Shown piece after piece: positions 14,726-29,229 of a DNA stretch of 64,000 nucleotides. The position numbers and the translations under genes are program-made. The DNA lies in the NCBI RefSeq assembly GCF_003640395.1, contig NZ_RBZQ01000001.1:496001-560000 (forward strand), read 5' to 3'. The stretch comes from Stutzerimonas urumqiensis (GTDB lineage: Bacteria > Pseudomonadota > Gammaproteobacteria > Pseudomonadales > Pseudomonadaceae). How positions within the stretch are numbered: position 1 is the first letter of the stretch; the number at the start of each line of letters is the position of its first letter. The notes below the pieces were generated by a model. That model searched no databases and was not told the DNA's origin. It saw only the letters and a list, made by a program, of their open reading frames with translations.

Positions 14726-15645
14726 CGCGTGCGGGCCGCGCTGACGCCTTCGAGCGTGGCGAAGGAGGTGTCCTTGGCGGTGAGCAGGAAGTCGCGCATG
14801 AATGGCGAGTCGAGCATGTCGGTGCGAATGGCCGCATGCAGCGTCGCGTACAGTCCCTTCTCGCCAAGTCGGCGTGCCGTTACGTAGCCGCGCGCGCTGT
14901 ATTCATGCAGGGCCCAGTTAGGCAGCGAGCAAACGCCCCGACCGGAGGCGACCAGCTGCATCATCATCACGGTCAGTTCGGACGTCCGGACCTGCGCCGG
15001 CTCGACATCGGCCGGCTCCAGGAACTGATTGAAGATGTCCAGTCGATCCCGTTCGATCGGGTAGGTGATCAGCGTCTCGCTGGCCAGGTCCTCGGGCCGG
15101 ACGAAGGGACGGCTGGCCAGCGGGTGCTGGTTCGCCACGGCCAGCAAAGCTTCGTAGGTGAACAGGGGCACGTAGGTGATGCCCGCCAGGTCGACCGGAT
15201 CGGAGGTCACCACCAGATCCAGGTCGCCGCGGGCCAGCGCAGGCAACGGCGCGAAAGAAAAGCCAGAGGCCAGGTCCAGCTCGACCTCCGGCCAGGCATC
15301 GCGGAACTGGTCGATGGTCGGCATCAGCCACTGGAAGCAGCTGTGGCATTCGATCGCCATGTGCAGGCGCCCGGCCGTGCCGCCGGCCAGTCGCGCGAGG
15401 TCCCGTTCGGCGCTGCGCAATTGCGGCACCACGGCATCGGCCAACTGCAGCAGGCGCAGACCCGCGCTGGTGAAGCGCACCGGTTTGGTCTTGCGCACGA
15501 AGAGCTGCAAGCCGAGCCGCTCTTCCAGCTCCTTGAACTGGTGCGACAGCGCCGATTGCGTCAGGTGCAGGCGTTCGGCGGCCTCGACCAGGCTGTCGGT
15601 TTCGCGCAGGGCATGAAGCGTCTTGAGGTGGCGGATTTCCAGCAT
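14722..15645 (-). CDS. metR: MetR, LysR-type regulator of methionine synthesis
   Basis: 307-residue LysR-type activator expected to respond to homocysteine and control metE. N-terminal winged HTH (MLEIRHLKTLHALRETDSLVEAAERLHL, then TQSALSHQFKELEERLG) and a C-terminal substrate-binding domain containing AIECHSCFQWLMP, typical of MetR. It is divergent from metE, with 260 bases between the starts, the classic arrangement. The ATG at 15645 matches the conserved MLEI start; an earlier in-frame start would add an unrelated 42-residue tail. Confidence 0.93.
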   Translation of the reverse strand: MLEIRHLKTLHALRETDSLVEAAERLHLTQSALSHQFKELEERLGLQLFVRKTKPVRFTSAGLRLLQLADAVVPQLRSAERDLARLAGGTAGRLHMAIECHSCFQWLMPTIDQFRDAWPEVELDLASGFSFAPLPALARGDLDLVVTSDPVDLAGITYVPLFTYEALLAVANQHPLASRPFVRPEDLASETLITYPIERDRLDIFNQFLEPADVEPAQVRTSELTVMMMQLVASGRGVCSLPNWALHEYSARGYVTARRLGEKGLYATLHAAIRTDMLDSPFMRDFLLTAKDTSFATLEGVSAARTR

Positions 15646-15693
15646 GGGCCTGATTCCCTCGGCGGTGGCGTCCCGGCGTTTCGTGGTTGGTAC

Positions 15694-15708
15694 ATGAGCG
15701 AAGCTCAT
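15694..15708. promoter_or_regulatory. candidate MetR operator (ATGAGC GAA GCTCAT)
   Basis: A perfect 6-bp inverted repeat in the metR-metE intergenic region. It contains TGAGCGAAGCTCA, close to the MetR consensus TGAANNNNNTTCA. It lies about 50 bases from the metR start and 200 from metE. Confidence 0.5.
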
Positions 15709-15905
15709 GCGCGGCGCAGTTTCGCGCAGCCGCGCGGGGCTGTCGAGCGATGGCCGTCCAGTTCGCTTCATCCAGCCGTCAGAGAAAGCCGAGGAGGGGG
15801 CAGTCGCGTTCCATGAGTTCTTCTAATGTTTGTCGCGAGCAAAATGAGTTTTTCTGAATCACGGGCGATGGCCAGAATGCTCGCCACAACCTGCTGGAGA
15901 CATTC

Positions 15906-18215
15906 ATGGCCATTGCCCACTCACTCGGATTCCCCCGCATCGGGGCGCAACGTGAACTGAAGACCGCGCTCGAAGCGCACTGGAAAGGCGAGCTCGGCGA
16001 GACCGAGCTGCTGGACGTGGGGCGCCGGCTGCGCGCCGCTCACTGGCGCCTCCAGCATGACGCCGGGCTCGACCTGCTGCCGGTAGGCGACTTCGCCTGG
16101 TACGACCAGGTGCTGACCCATTCGCTGATGTTTGGCGTCGTGCCTGAGCGCTTCCGCACCCACGGCGACGCGCCGACCCTGACGACGCTGTTCGCCATGG
16201 CGCGCGGCGTGTCGACCTGCTGCGGTGCGCGTCATGGCGAGGCGCAGGTGGCGAGCGAGCTGACGAAATGGTTCGACACCAACTATCACTACCTCGTCCC
16301 CGAATTCGAACGTGACCAGACCTTCGCCCTGGGCTGGACACAGCTGTTCGATGAGTTGGCCGAAGCGCGCGAGCTGGGCTACTCGGCCAAGCCGGTGCTG
16401 ATCGGCCCGCTGACCTACCTCTGGCTCGGCAAGGCGCAGGGCGAGGGCTTCGACAAGCTGGAACTGCTCGACCGCCTGCTGCCGGTCTACGGCGAAGTGC
16501 TCGACCGTCTGGCGGCGCTCGGCGCCGAGTGGGTGCAGATCGACGAGCCCATCCTGGCCCTGGACCTGCCGCAGGACTGGAAGAACGCCTTCGAGCGGGC
16601 TTACAACCTGCTGCACCGGGCACCGCTGAAAAAGCTGGTCGCGACCTACTTCGGCGGGCTGGAAGACAACCTCGGGCTGGCCGCCAACCTGCCGGTCGAT
16701 GGGCTGCATATCGATCTGGTGCGGGCGCCGGATCAGTTCCCGACCATCCTTGACCGCATCCCGGCCTACAAGGTGCTGTCGCTGGGGCTGGTCAACGGCC
16801 GCAACGTATGGCGCTGCGATCTGGAAAAGGCCCTGGCGGTCGTGCGCGAAGCCGCGGCCCGACTGGGCGATCGGCTATGGATCGCGCCCTCCTGCTCGCT
16901 GCTGCACTGCCCGGTCGACCTCGCCGCGGAAACCGAGCTCGATGCCGAGACGCGCACTTGGCTGGCCTTCGCCGTGCAGAAGTGCGAGGAAGTCGCGCTG
17001 CTGGCCCGCGCGGCGACCGAGCCGGATGCGCCGGCCGTGATCGCGGGCCTGGCCGTCAGCCGTGCGGTACAGGCGAGCCGGGCGGCGTCCCCGCGCATCC
17101 ACAAGCCGGCCGTGCGCGAGCGCCTGGCCGCAGTGGGCGATGACCAGCTGCGCCGCGCGACGCCGTTCGCCGAGCGGATCGAGGCCCAGCGGGCGCGTCT
17201 CGCCTTGCCGGCCTATCCGACCACGACCATAGGCTCGTTCCCGCAGACGCCCGCCATCCGACTCGCGCGGCAGGCCTTTCGCCAGGGCAAGCTGTCGGCC
17301 GCCGACTACACCGAAGCGATGCAGGCCGAGATTCGCCACGCCGTTCGGATCCAGGAGCAGCTGGGACTCGATGTCCTGGTGCACGGCGAGGCGGAGCGCA
17401 ACGACATGGTCGAGTACTTCGCCGAACAGCTCGACGGCTACGCCTTCACGCGCAATGGCTGGGTCCAGAGCTACGGCTCACGCTGCGTGAAGCCGGCGGT
17501 GATCGTCGGCGACATCAGCCGCCCCGGGCCGATGACCGTGGACTGGATCCGCTACGCCCAGCAGCAGACCGACAAGCCCATGAAAGGCATGCTGACCGGA
17601 CCGGTGACCATGCTGATGTGGTCGTTCGCCCGCGAGGATGTCGACCGCGCGACCCAGGCCTGGCAGCTGGCGCTGGCCATCCGCGATGAAGTGAGCGACC
17701 TGGAAGCGGCGGGGACCGGCATCATCCAGATCGACGAAGCCGCCTTCCGCGAGGGCCTGCCACTGCGCCGCTCCGGCTGGGCCGGCTACCTGAAATGGGC
17801 GGTCGAGGCCTTCCGTCTGTGCAGCTCGGGGGTCGACGACGCGACCCAGATTCACACCCACATGTGCTACAGCGAGTTCAATGAAGTGATCGACGCCATC
17901 GCCGCGATGGACGCCGATGTGATCACCATCGAGACGTCCCGCTCGCGCATGGAGCTGCTCGAGGCCTTCCGCGCGTTCGATTACCCGAACGACATCGGGC
18001 CGGGGGTCTACGACATCCACTCGCCGCGCATCCCGACGCCGGAGGAGATGATCCTGCTGCTCGAAAAGGCCGCCGTCCGCATCCCCGCCGAGCGGCTCTG
18101 GGTCAACCCCGATTGTGGCCTGAAGACCCGTGGCTGGCCGGAAACCGAAGCGGCGCTGGCCAACATGGTGGCGGCGGCGCGCCATCTGCGACGAGGCCGA
18201 CAGGTCGCCGCCTGA
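15906..18215 (+). CDS. metE: MetE, cobalamin-independent methionine synthase
   Basis: Transfers a methyl group from 5-methyltetrahydropteroyl-triglutamate to homocysteine in the cytosol, the last step of methionine synthesis without B12. 769 residues, full length. N-terminal barrel begins [16 protein letters not shown]; the linker and C-terminal barrel begin [14 protein letters not shown]. Zinc ligands are visible in [10 protein letters not shown] (His, Cys) and in [11 protein letters not shown] (Cys). GGAG precedes the ATG. Likely activated by MetR from the divergent promoter region. Confidence 0.97.
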   Translation: MAIAHSLGFPRIGAQRELKTALEAHWKGELGETELLDVGRRLRAAHWRLQHDAGLDLLPVGDFAWYDQVLTHSLMFGVVPERFRTHGDAPTLTTLFAMARGVSTCCGARHGEAQVASELTKWFDTNYHYLVPEFERDQTFALGWTQLFDELAEARELGYSAKPVLIGPLTYLWLGKAQGEGFDKLELLDRLLPVYGEVLDRLAALGAEWVQIDEPILALDLPQDWKNAFERAYNLLHRAPLKKLVATYFGGLEDNLGLAANLPVDGLHIDLVRAPDQFPTILDRIPAYKVLSLGLVNGRNVWRCDLEKALAVVREAAARLGDRLWIAPSCSLLHCPVDLAAETELDAETRTWLAFAVQKCEEVALLARAATEPDAPAVIAGLAVSRAVQASRAASPRIHKPAVRERLAAVGDDQLRRATPFAERIEAQRARLALPAYPTTTIGSFPQTPAIRLARQAFRQGKLSAADYTEAMQAEIRHAVRIQEQLGLDVLVHGEAERNDMVEYFAEQLDGYAFTRNGWVQSYGSRCVKPAVIVGDISRPGPMTVDWIRYAQQQTDKPMKGMLTGPVTMLMWSFAREDVDRATQAWQLALAIRDEVSDLEAAGTGIIQIDEAAFREGLPLRRSGWAGYLKWAVEAFRLCSSGVDDATQIHTHMCYSEFNEVIDAIAAMDADVITIETSRSRMELLEAFRAFDYPNDIGPGVYDIHSPRIPTPEEMILLLEKAAVRIPAERLWVNPDCGLKTRGWPETEAALANMVAAARHLRRGRQVAA

Positions 18216-18226
18216 CGGCGGGCGAG

Positions 18227-18255
18227 GGCAGCGCCAGGCCCCTTCTGGCGCTGCC
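18227..18255 (+). terminator. possible metE terminator
   Basis: GGCAGCGCCAG and CTGGCGCTGCC form an 11-bp stem 12 bases after the metE stop. No T run follows, so it could also be a structural hairpin only. Confidence 0.45.
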
Positions 18256-18307
18256 GGGCCGCTGCTAAGGTAGGCAGCCCGAACGACCTGACCGACCTGA
18301 TCCGACC

Positions 18308-18775
18308 ATGACCCCTGCCATCGATCTTCTGAGAAAAGCCAAGGCCGAGTTCCGTATCCATAGTTACGAGCACGATCCCAAGTCTGCTTCGTATGGTCTG
18401 GAGGCGGCGGACAAGCTCGGACTCGACCCGGCGCAGGTATTCAAGACGTTGCTGGCGTGCACCGAGAAGAACGAACTGCTGGTCGCCATCGTGCCGGTCA
18501 CCGGCAGCCTCGACCTGAAAGCCCTGGCGCAGGCGGCTGGCGCGAAGAAGGCCGAGATGGCCGATCCGGCGGTGGCGCAGCGGGCGACCGGCTACCTGGT
18601 CGGCGGGATCAGCCCATTGGGGCAGAAGAAGCGCCTGCGGACCTTCATCGACGCGTCGGCCCAGGCGCTGCCGTCGATGTACGTCAGCGCCGGTCGGCGT
18701 GGTCTGGAGGTGGAGTTGGCGCCGGCCGTGTTGGCGACGCACACGAGTGGAATCTTCGCGCCGATCGGTCGCTGA
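18308..18775 (+). CDS. ybaK: YbaK/EbsC-type Cys-tRNA(Pro) deacylase
   Basis: 155-residue trans-editing enzyme that hydrolyses mischarged aminoacyl-tRNA, most likely Cys-tRNA(Pro). The YbaK fold is recognised by [18 protein letters not shown] (with the conserved catalytic-site Lys), [13 protein letters not shown] and [21 protein letters not shown] near the middle. Length matches E. coli YbaK (159). Stands alone between metE and the convergent mltF. Confidence 0.93.
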   Translation: MTPAIDLLRKAKAEFRIHSYEHDPKSASYGLEAADKLGLDPAQVFKTLLACTEKNELLVAIVPVTGSLDLKALAQAAGAKKAEMADPAVAQRATGYLVGGISPLGQKKRLRTFIDASAQALPSMYVSAGRRGLEVELAPAVLATHTSGIFAPIGR

Positions 18776-18796
18776 GCAGGGCGCCCGGCCTCTGGG

Positions 18797-20317
<1,521 letters not shown>

Positions 20318-20388
20318 TTAGGCGAGCCGGTCTGGAACGACGGTCGCAACGCCGCTAGGCTTTGCCGGCCTGACCGTCGAGTGACCCT

Positions 20389-20658
20389 GTGACCGCCCCC
20401 TCCAAGCCCTGGTACGTCTACCTGATCCGCGCCGCCAACGGTGCGCTCTACTGCGGGATCACCGATGACGTCGAACGCCGTTTCGCCGCGCATCGCACCG
20501 GGCGTGGCGCGCGTTTCTTTCGGTCCAGCCCGGCATTGGCGGTGGCCTATGTCGAATCCTGCGCCGATCGCCGTGAAGCGCTGCGCCGGGAATACGCGAT
20601 CAAGCGCCTGTCCAAGGCCAGCAAGGAGGCCTTGGCCGCGACCCAGCTGCCGGCGTGA
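20389..20658 (+). CDS. GIY-YIG nuclease family protein (YhbQ-like)
   Basis: 89-residue single-domain protein of the small GIY-YIG family related to E. coli YhbQ. The motif is [20 protein letters not shown], with the catalytic Arg in [11 protein letters not shown] and later Glu in [14 protein letters not shown]. These proteins act on DNA ends or branched DNA, but in vivo roles are poorly defined. It starts at GTG 20389; no ATG is in frame near the motif. Gap to the next gene is about 85 bases. Confidence 0.88.
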   Translation: MTAPSKPWYVYLIRAANGALYCGITDDVERRFAAHRTGRGARFFRSSPALAVAYVESCADRREALRREYAIKRLSKASKEALAATQLPA

Positions 20659-20742
20659 ATGACGCATCAATCGCGCGAATGGCTGGCCGGTCAGCAGGGG
20701 CAGGGCTACGCTGCCCATTCCTTGTCCCTGGCGGAGCCCGAC

Positions 20743-21681
20743 ATGCACGAGCTGATCCTGCACCACTACCCAACCTCTCCCTTTGCCGAAAAAGCGCGGC
20801 TCATGCTTGGTTTCAAGCAGCTGTCCTGGCGGTCGGTGACCATTCCCCCGGTCATGCCCAAGCCGGACCTGACGGCCTTGACCGGCGGCTACCGACGCAC
20901 GCCGGTGCTCCAGGTCGGGGCGGACATTTACTGCGATACCGCGCTGATCGGCCGCCGCCTGGAAGCCGAGAAGGCGATGCCGGCGCTGTTCCCGGAAGGC
21001 CGCGAATTCGCCGCGGCGACCTTGGCGCAATGGGCCGACTCGGTGCTGTTTCTGCATGCCGTGGCGCTCATGTTCCAGCCCGAGTCGCTGGCGGTACGTT
21101 TCGCCAAGGCGCCACCGGAGTTCGTTCAGGCCTTCAGCAAGGACCGTGCGGCCCTGTTCAGCGGTGGGTCGGTCTCGCGCATTCCGACCGAGCTGGCCAA
21201 GCACCAATGGCCGACCCTGATGGCGCGGCTGGAGCGTCAGCTGGCCCGCGAAGACGACGAATTCCTGCTCGGCGCGGTGCCCTGCATCGCCGATTTCGCG
21301 GTCGCGCATTGCCTGTGGTTCCTGCGCGCCACGGAAGTCACCTCGCCGCTGGTCGACGGCTACCCGCGCATCAAGGCTTGGCTCGACAAGGTGCTGGCGG
21401 TCGGCCACGGCTCGTTCACCGAGCTCGACGGGGCACAAGCGGTTGAAATCGCCCGTGCAGCCGAGCCGGCGGCGCTACCGGAGGCGGGGTTCGAAGACCC
21501 GAACGGTTTCCGGCTTGGCCAACCGGTTGCGATCGCGGCGGCTGACTATGGGGTCGAGCCGGTGGAGGGTGAGTTGGTGCATGCCGATGCCGAAACGCTC
21601 GTGCTGCGTCGCGAAGACCCGCGTGCCGGCCTCGTGCACGTGCATTTCCCGCGCTTCGGTTTCCGCATCGAGTCGCGCTGA
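20743..21681 (+). CDS. glutathione S-transferase-like protein with extra C-terminal domain
   Basis: 312-residue protein. The first two thirds form a GST fold: ELILHHYPTSPFAEKARLML, YRRTPVLQVGADIYCDTALIGR and the helical domain with GAVPCIADFAVAHCLWF. The last 70 or so residues (from about AALPEAGFEDPNGF) are predicted beta-rich and end HVHFPRFGFRIES, which ordinary GSTs lack. The ATG at 20743 has GGAG nearby and starts at the thioredoxin fold; the frame opens further upstream without similarity. Function unknown. Confidence 0.85.
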   Translation: MHELILHHYPTSPFAEKARLMLGFKQLSWRSVTIPPVMPKPDLTALTGGYRRTPVLQVGADIYCDTALIGRRLEAEKAMPALFPEGREFAAATLAQWADSVLFLHAVALMFQPESLAVRFAKAPPEFVQAFSKDRAALFSGGSVSRIPTELAKHQWPTLMARLERQLAREDDEFLLGAVPCIADFAVAHCLWFLRATEVTSPLVDGYPRIKAWLDKVLAVGHGSFTELDGAQAVEIARAAEPAALPEAGFEDPNGFRLGQPVAIAAADYGVEPVEGELVHADAETLVLRREDPRAGLVHVHFPRFGFRIESR

Positions 21682-21773
21682 GGCGCGACAGCCATCTCAG
21701 CGGACCGCTCCGGTGCGATCCGGCTCAAGACGACGTTTGGAGGCCAGATGTGCTGGCCTCCGCTCGTTGCGGA

Positions 21774-22781
21774 TCAGTCCTTGTTGCGCTTGAGCTGATC
21801 CTTGAGCTGCGTCGGGAGCTGACGAATGATCAGCGTGTCCTGCGCTTCGTCGTATTCGATGCGCGAGCCCAGCAGGTGCGCTTCGAAGCTGATCGACAGG
21901 CCCTCGGCCCGGCCGGTGAAGCGGCGAAACTGATTCAGCGTGCGCTTGTCCGGCGGGATTTCCGGCGAGAGGCCGTAGTCCTTGTTGCGGATGTGGTCGT
22001 AGAAAGCCTTGGGGCGGTCCTCGTCGATCAGCCCGGACAACTCTTCGAGCGTGATGGCTTCGCCCAGGCGCGCCTGGCTGCTGGCGTAATCGACGAGGGC
22101 GCTGGTCTTGGTGCGGGTTTCGTCTTCGCTGAGGTCTTCGCTTTCGACGAAATCGCTGAAGGCCTTGAGCAGGGTGCGCGTCTCGCCGGGCGCGTCGACG
22201 CCCTCCTGGCAGCCGATGAAGTCGCGGAAGTAATCCGAGACCTTCTTGCCGTTCTTGCCCTTGATGAACGAGATGTACTGGCGCGACTGCTTGTTGTTGC
22301 GCCATTCGGACAGGTTGATGCGCGCGGCCAGGTGCAACTGGCCGAGGTCCAGGTGCTTGGCTGGCGTGACGTCCAGCGAGTCGGTCACCGCGACGCCTTC
22401 GCTGTGGTGCAGCAGTGCGATGGCGAGGTACTCGGTCATGCCCTGCTGGTAATGGGCGAAGAGCACGTGGCCGCCGGTCGAGAGATTCGACTCTTCCATC
22501 AGCTTCTGCAGGTGCTCGACCGCCTGCCGGCTGAACGCGGTGAAGTCCTGCGCCTCGTCAAGGTATTGCGTCAGCCAGCCACTGAAGGGAAAGGCCCCGG
22601 ATTCGTCGTGAAAGTAGCCCCAGGCCTTGCCCTGCTTGGCGTTGTAGCTTTCGTTGAGGTCGGCCAGCAGGTTCTCGATGGCCTGCGATTCGGCGAGTTC
22701 GGTGTCCCGTGCATGGAGCACGGCGGGCGTGCCGTCGGGCTTTTTCTCGATGAGATGAACGATGCAGTGGCGAATAGGCAT
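21774..22781 (-). CDS. ndpA: YejK/NdpA nucleoid-associated protein
   Basis: 335-residue nucleoid-associated protein of the NdpA/YejK family, matching the family length. It starts [19 protein letters not shown] and contains [12 protein letters not shown], the acidic ESEDLSEDE region and a charged C terminus ending [11 protein letters not shown]. coli YejK binds DNA and topoisomerase IV. The ATG at 22781 is the conserved start, with AGGG upstream. No operon partner is evident. Confidence 0.93.
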   Translation of the reverse strand: MPIRHCIVHLIEKKPDGTPAVLHARDTELAESQAIENLLADLNESYNAKQGKAWGYFHDESGAFPFSGWLTQYLDEAQDFTAFSRQAVEHLQKLMEESNLSTGGHVLFAHYQQGMTEYLAIALLHHSEGVAVTDSLDVTPAKHLDLGQLHLAARINLSEWRNNKQSRQYISFIKGKNGKKVSDYFRDFIGCQEGVDAPGETRTLLKAFSDFVESEDLSEDETRTKTSALVDYASSQARLGEAITLEELSGLIDEDRPKAFYDHIRNKDYGLSPEIPPDKRTLNQFRRFTGRAEGLSISFEAHLLGSRIEYDEAQDTLIIRQLPTQLKDQLKRNKD

Positions 22782-23056
22782 TCGGGACCCTTTGATGGCT
22801 GGGCGGCAGATCGAAAAGGGCGCCAGTCTAAAGCAGGGCACGCCATGGCGCAGCGTCGTGATTCATGCCGAAGCGACCAGCCGGTCATCCACCGGAGCAG
22901 GCGCCAGGTTGCTTGCTGGGGAATCATTCGGGTCTTGGCTGGCTCCAAGCTAGCGAAGCGGTCCAGTCAGGGAACGGAAGTGTCGTCGGTTCCTGTCGCA
23001 GAACCGTAACCAATCCTCTGTAAAAAGCTGCCGCACGCAGTTTTGGAGTTACCGAC

Positions 23057-23263
23057 ATGTCCACCCTTACCGAACTCGCCCAACAGATCGCTCAGCTGTA
23101 TCCGCTCCGTGACAAGCAGGCCGGCAAGCGCTATCGAGTGGTCGGCGAACTGGCCGGAATGACGGAGCTGGAGGAGATCAACGGCGAGCCCCGGTACATC
23201 CGTACGCTGGCCCTGAAGGATCACCGTGTATGGGAATCGGGCACGGACTCGGCCGTCGCCTGA
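23057..23263 (+). CDS. small conserved-type hypothetical protein
   Basis: 68-residue, highly charged soluble protein without signal or membrane segment (begins MSTLTELAQQIAQLYPL). GGAG lies eight bases before the ATG. No domain is recognised. It resembles the short Pseudomonas hypotheticals that often sit next to ndpA, but this was not checked. Function unknown. Confidence 0.6.
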   Translation: MSTLTELAQQIAQLYPLRDKQAGKRYRVVGELAGMTELEEINGEPRYIRTLALKDHRVWESGTDSAVA

Positions 23264-23296
23264 GCGCTTGCGTCACCGGCTATGCGCCTGGGCGCA

Positions 23297-24241
23297 TCAG
23301 GCCTTCGCGTCGCCGCGGTAGGACCAGGCGACGAAACGGCTGCGCTTCTGCCCCTGCGCCATGTCGATCGTCCTGATCTGCCGGACGCCCATTCGCTTGA
23401 GCCGTGCCACCAGCCCTTCGACGTTGGCGCCCTTGGATACCAGGGTGCTGAACCAGACCACCTGTTCGGCGAACTCGGCGCTTTCCTGGGCCAGACGGGC
23501 GATGAAGCCTGCCTCGCCACCTTCGCACCAGAGCTCAGCCGCCTGCCCGCCGAAATTCAGGACCGGCAGCTTGCGCTTCGGATCGAGCCGTCCGAGGTTG
23601 CGCCACTTGCGCTGGCTGCCACGGGTCGCTTCCTCGGCCGAGGCGTGAAACGGCGGGTTGCAGAGCGTCAGATCGAAGCGGTCGTCGGGGCGAATCAGGC
23701 CATGAAAGATATGCCGAGGCTGCGCTTGGCGACGTAGTTCGATGTGATCGGTCAGCCGGTTGGCCTCGATCAGCGTGCGAGCGCAGGCGAGGGCGGTGCC
23801 ATCGATGTCGCTGCCGACGAAGCGCCAGCCGTATTCACGCTGGCCGAGCAATGGATAGATGCAGTTGGCCCCCGTGCCGATGTCCAGCACGCGCACCTTG
23901 TTGCCGCGTGGAACTTCGTCGTCAGGGCCGGCCAGCAGGTCGGCGGCGCCATGCAGGTAGTCGGCGCGCCCGGGAATGGGCGGGCAGAGGTAGCCGGCCG
24001 GTATGTCCCAGTGCTCGATGCGGTAGTGATGCTTGAGCAGCGCCCGGTTGAAGACCTTGACGGCTTCGGGGTCGGCGAAGTCGATGCTGGGCTTGCCGTA
24101 CGGGTTGGTGATGACGAACCGGCCGAGCGGCGGATGGCTTGCGATCAGTTCGGCGAAGTCATAACGGCCCTGATGGCGGTTGCGCGGATGCAGGGCCGGC
24201 GGCTGGGTGGCGTCGAGCGGTGGTTTCGATCGGGCTGGCAT
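23297..24241 (-). CDS. rlmF: RlmF, 23S rRNA (adenine-1618-N6) methyltransferase
   Basis: S-adenosylmethionine-dependent methyltransferase acting on 23S rRNA A1618. About 314 residues. The signature start region [16 protein letters not shown] motif [16 protein letters not shown] and catalytic NPPF (in [11 protein letters not shown]) are clear. A start at 24241 fits the family's short N terminus. An ATG at 24310 is also possible and would overlap the upstream MFS stop (ATGA), giving 337 residues. Confidence 0.93.
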   Translation of the reverse strand: MPARSKPPLDATQPPALHPRNRHQGRYDFAELIASHPPLGRFVITNPYGKPSIDFADPEAVKVFNRALLKHHYRIEHWDIPAGYLCPPIPGRADYLHGAADLLAGPDDEVPRGNKVRVLDIGTGANCIYPLLGQREYGWRFVGSDIDGTALACARTLIEANRLTDHIELRRQAQPRHIFHGLIRPDDRFDLTLCNPPFHASAEEATRGSQRKWRNLGRLDPKRKLPVLNFGGQAAELWCEGGEAGFIARLAQESAEFAEQVVWFSTLVSKGANVEGLVARLKRMGVRQIRTIDMAQGQKRSRFVAWSYRGDAKA

Positions 24242-24306
24242 GGAAGCTGAGAGGGCGAAGAAGGGGCCGGCATTGTCCCACAGCGGCGCGCCGCCGCGCC
24301 GCTCGC

Positions 24307-25473
24307 TCATCCGTGCCGCGGCACCGCCAGCATCCAGGCCAGGCCCCAGGCGAGCGCACCGGCGCCAAACCAGAAGGCATCCTGCAGGCTGCCGCCTGCC
24401 GACATCCAGAGGCTGGTCAACCAGGGGCCGGCGAGCTGGGTCAACCCGTAAAGCGCGATGAGGGCGGCCGACAGACGCGGCCCCTGGTGCGGATGCAGCG
24501 TTCGCGCCAGGCGCTGGGTCAGCAGCACGGTGCCGAGAAAGGCCGAACCCACCAGCACCCCGCACGCCGGAAGACCAAGCATGGGCGGTAGCGTGAGCAC
24601 CGCGAGCACGCCAGCCAGCTGCACCGCGTAACTGAGTTTGAGCGCCTGGTCGTCACCGATCCGCGCGCCCAGGCGGTTCCACAGCCAGGGGGAGGGCAGG
24701 GCGGCGAGGGCGACGATCAGCCAACTCGCGTCGACCAGCCAGCCGCCGCCCTGGCTCTGCAGGCTGGCCAGCATGGGCAGGAAGGTCATCGGCAGGATGT
24801 AGCCGAGCCCGGCCCCCGCATAGGCGAGAAACAGCGGTGTGCTGTTCCGATCGAACAGTCGCTGGCGATGCACCGGGCCGGTTCCGGCCGTCTGCACGGG
24901 GGCGATCTCGAGCCGCGCGAGCCGCTGCCAGCCCCAAATGGCGAGGGGAACCGAGAGTATCGCCGCCGGCCACCAGAGCGCGGCACCGGTCAGCCAGTCA
25001 TCGGTGAGGCTGACCAGCAGGCTCGACATCAGCAGCCCGAGGCAGACGCCGAGATACACCAGGCCGCTGCGCGCTACCTGGCCCTGGCATGCCAGCCATT
25101 CCAGCACCAGCGCGGGCGCCTGGACGAACACCAGGCCGTTGGCGATGCCGTTGGCCAGCCGCAGGCCGGCCAGGACATCCGCCTGCTCGGCCTGGGTCTG
25201 CATGAAGGTGGTGAGGACATGGGCGCCAAGCGCCCAGGGGAGCGAGCGATGGATCTGTTCGACCCGGTGCCAGCGCAGCGCCAGCAGCGCGCCGAGCAGG
25301 TAGCCGAGGTAGTTCCAGGTGGCGATGTTGGCGCCCTGGGCCACGGTGATCACGCCATCCTCGACCAGCCCCGGCAACAGCGGCGTGTAGACGAAACGAC
25401 CAAGGCCATGAACCACCAGCAGCAGGGTGCCGCCAGCGAGCAGGACGGGTACGAGGGACAGGGGCTTGGACAT
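24307..25473 (-). CDS. MFS transporter, YbfB/YjiJ-like
   Basis: 388-residue inner-membrane carrier with about 12 hydrophobic segments. The N-terminal helix contains [18 protein letters not shown] and the second region [10 protein letters not shown], typical of the YbfB/YjiJ MFS subgroup. Substrate unknown. It may be translationally linked to rlmF downstream. The ATG at 25473 starts directly before the first helix; the long upstream in-frame extension is arginine-rich and not membrane-like. Confidence 0.87.
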   Translation of the reverse strand: MSKPLSLVPVLLAGGTLLLVVHGLGRFVYTPLLPGLVEDGVITVAQGANIATWNYLGYLLGALLALRWHRVEQIHRSLPWALGAHVLTTFMQTQAEQADVLAGLRLANGIANGLVFVQAPALVLEWLACQGQVARSGLVYLGVCLGLLMSSLLVSLTDDWLTGAALWWPAAILSVPLAIWGWQRLARLEIAPVQTAGTGPVHRQRLFDRNSTPLFLAYAGAGLGYILPMTFLPMLASLQSQGGGWLVDASWLIVALAALPSPWLWNRLGARIGDDQALKLSYAVQLAGVLAVLTLPPMLGLPACGVLVGSAFLGTVLLTQRLARTLHPHQGPRLSAALIALYGLTQLAGPWLTSLWMSAGGSLQDAFWFGAGALAWGLAWMLAVPRHG

Positions 25474-25534
25474 GGCATTGCACCTTGGCGTAGGCGTCGA
25501 GTGGACGTGCTCGTCAGCGATTCCAGGCGGGCGG

Positions 25535-25843
25535 TCAGGGATAGCCGAGCGTGTTCTTGATCGGGTCCAGGTGGCGCTCGACCCAGCTCCGGTCGATCGC
25601 GCCCCAGTCGAGGATTCGGTAGGCACCGGCGTTGTGCTGGTCTTCGGCGTCCTGCTCGAAGACGCAGACGATGTCCAGTTCGGCCAGCGCGGCGAGGGTG
25701 TCCTGCGCGGTCCGGCGCGGCATGCCGGTCGCGGTCATGAGCGCCGGAACGCTGGTGGCGGTGCCGCTGTCGATCAGCCAGGCGACATACAGCCGCCGGT
25801 AGAAGCTTGTCCGCGTTTTGCTTGGGACGTGTGGGCTGTTCAT
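25535..25843 (-). CDS. small winged helix-turn-helix protein
   Basis: 102-residue putative DNA-binding protein. The sequence SVPALMTATGMPRRTAQDTLAALAEL (about residues 30-55) reads as a helix-turn-helix in which one helix presents RRT-D residues. The remainder includes YRILDWGAI. It has a good ribosome binding site (GGAG) before the ATG. It precedes the MFS gene by 61 bases in the same direction and might regulate it. Target unknown. Confidence 0.7.
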   Translation of the reverse strand: MNSPHVPSKTRTSFYRRLYVAWLIDSGTATSVPALMTATGMPRRTAQDTLAALAELDIVCVFEQDAEDQHNAGAYRILDWGAIDRSWVERHLDPIKNTLGYP

Positions 25844-25881
25844 CTGATCTCCATCGCACTGACGGCTGTGGGCTGCCGATG

Positions 25882-25913
25882 GCAAAAAGAAGGCCGACTC
25901 GCTGGTCGGCCTT
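25882..25913 (-). terminator. intrinsic terminator of valS
   Basis: AAGGCCGAC and GTCGGCCTT (25890-25898, 25905-25913) form a 9-bp stem. On the - strand it is followed by CTTTTTGCC, just after the valS stop at 25919. Confidence 0.8.
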
Positions 25914-25918
25914 CCGCT

Positions 25919-28753
<2,835 letters not shown>

Positions 28754-28847
28754 GCGGCGGGACCCTTAGAACGGCTTGACGGAAAGCCGGCGAGTATAGC
28801 GAGGATAGGCGCGAGGGGCGAAGGCTGGCGTGGGCACGCCAACTGAC

Positions 28848-29216
28848 TCAGAACAGGTCGGGGCGCGACTGTTTGAGCAGGCGTTGCAGGCGACGTTTCA
28901 GTTCCGCCTCGATCTGCGGCACGAAATCGTCGATGACGTCCTGCAGGATCAATTCGGCGGCGGCACGGATTTCGCTGTCGAGCTGGCGGTCGGTGCGGCT
29001 GCGCGGCGATACGGCATCCGCGAGCGATTGCGACGGCAACTGCGACGGCGGCTGCGACGGCGGTTGAAGGGGACGGCCGGGTTCGACGATGTCTTCCAGC
29101 ACGGGAATGGCATCCGGATCGATCGGCTCCGCGGTCGTTTCGCTGCCGAGGAGCGACCGGATGGCTTCGAGATCATCCAGCCACTGGTCTGGGCGGTTTG
29201 GCGTATTCGAGGACAT
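28848..29216 (-). CDS. hypothetical protein between holC and valS
   Basis: 122-residue acidic protein without recognised domain. The centre carries short tandem Pro-Ser-Gln repeats (QPPSQPPSQLPSQS), followed by a conserved-looking helical C terminus (AAELILQDVIDDFVPQIEAELKRRLQRLLKQS). The ATG at 29216 follows the holC stop by 13 bases; a start at 29255 would overlap holC. Its position between holC and valS is usual in Pseudomonas. Function unknown. Confidence 0.75.
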   Translation of the reverse strand: MSSNTPNRPDQWLDDLEAIRSLLGSETTAEPIDPDAIPVLEDIVEPGRPLQPPSQPPSQLPSQSLADAVSPRSRTDRQLDSEIRAAAELILQDVIDDFVPQIEAELKRRLQRLLKQSRPDLF

Positions 29217-29229
29217 TACGTGACCGGCT

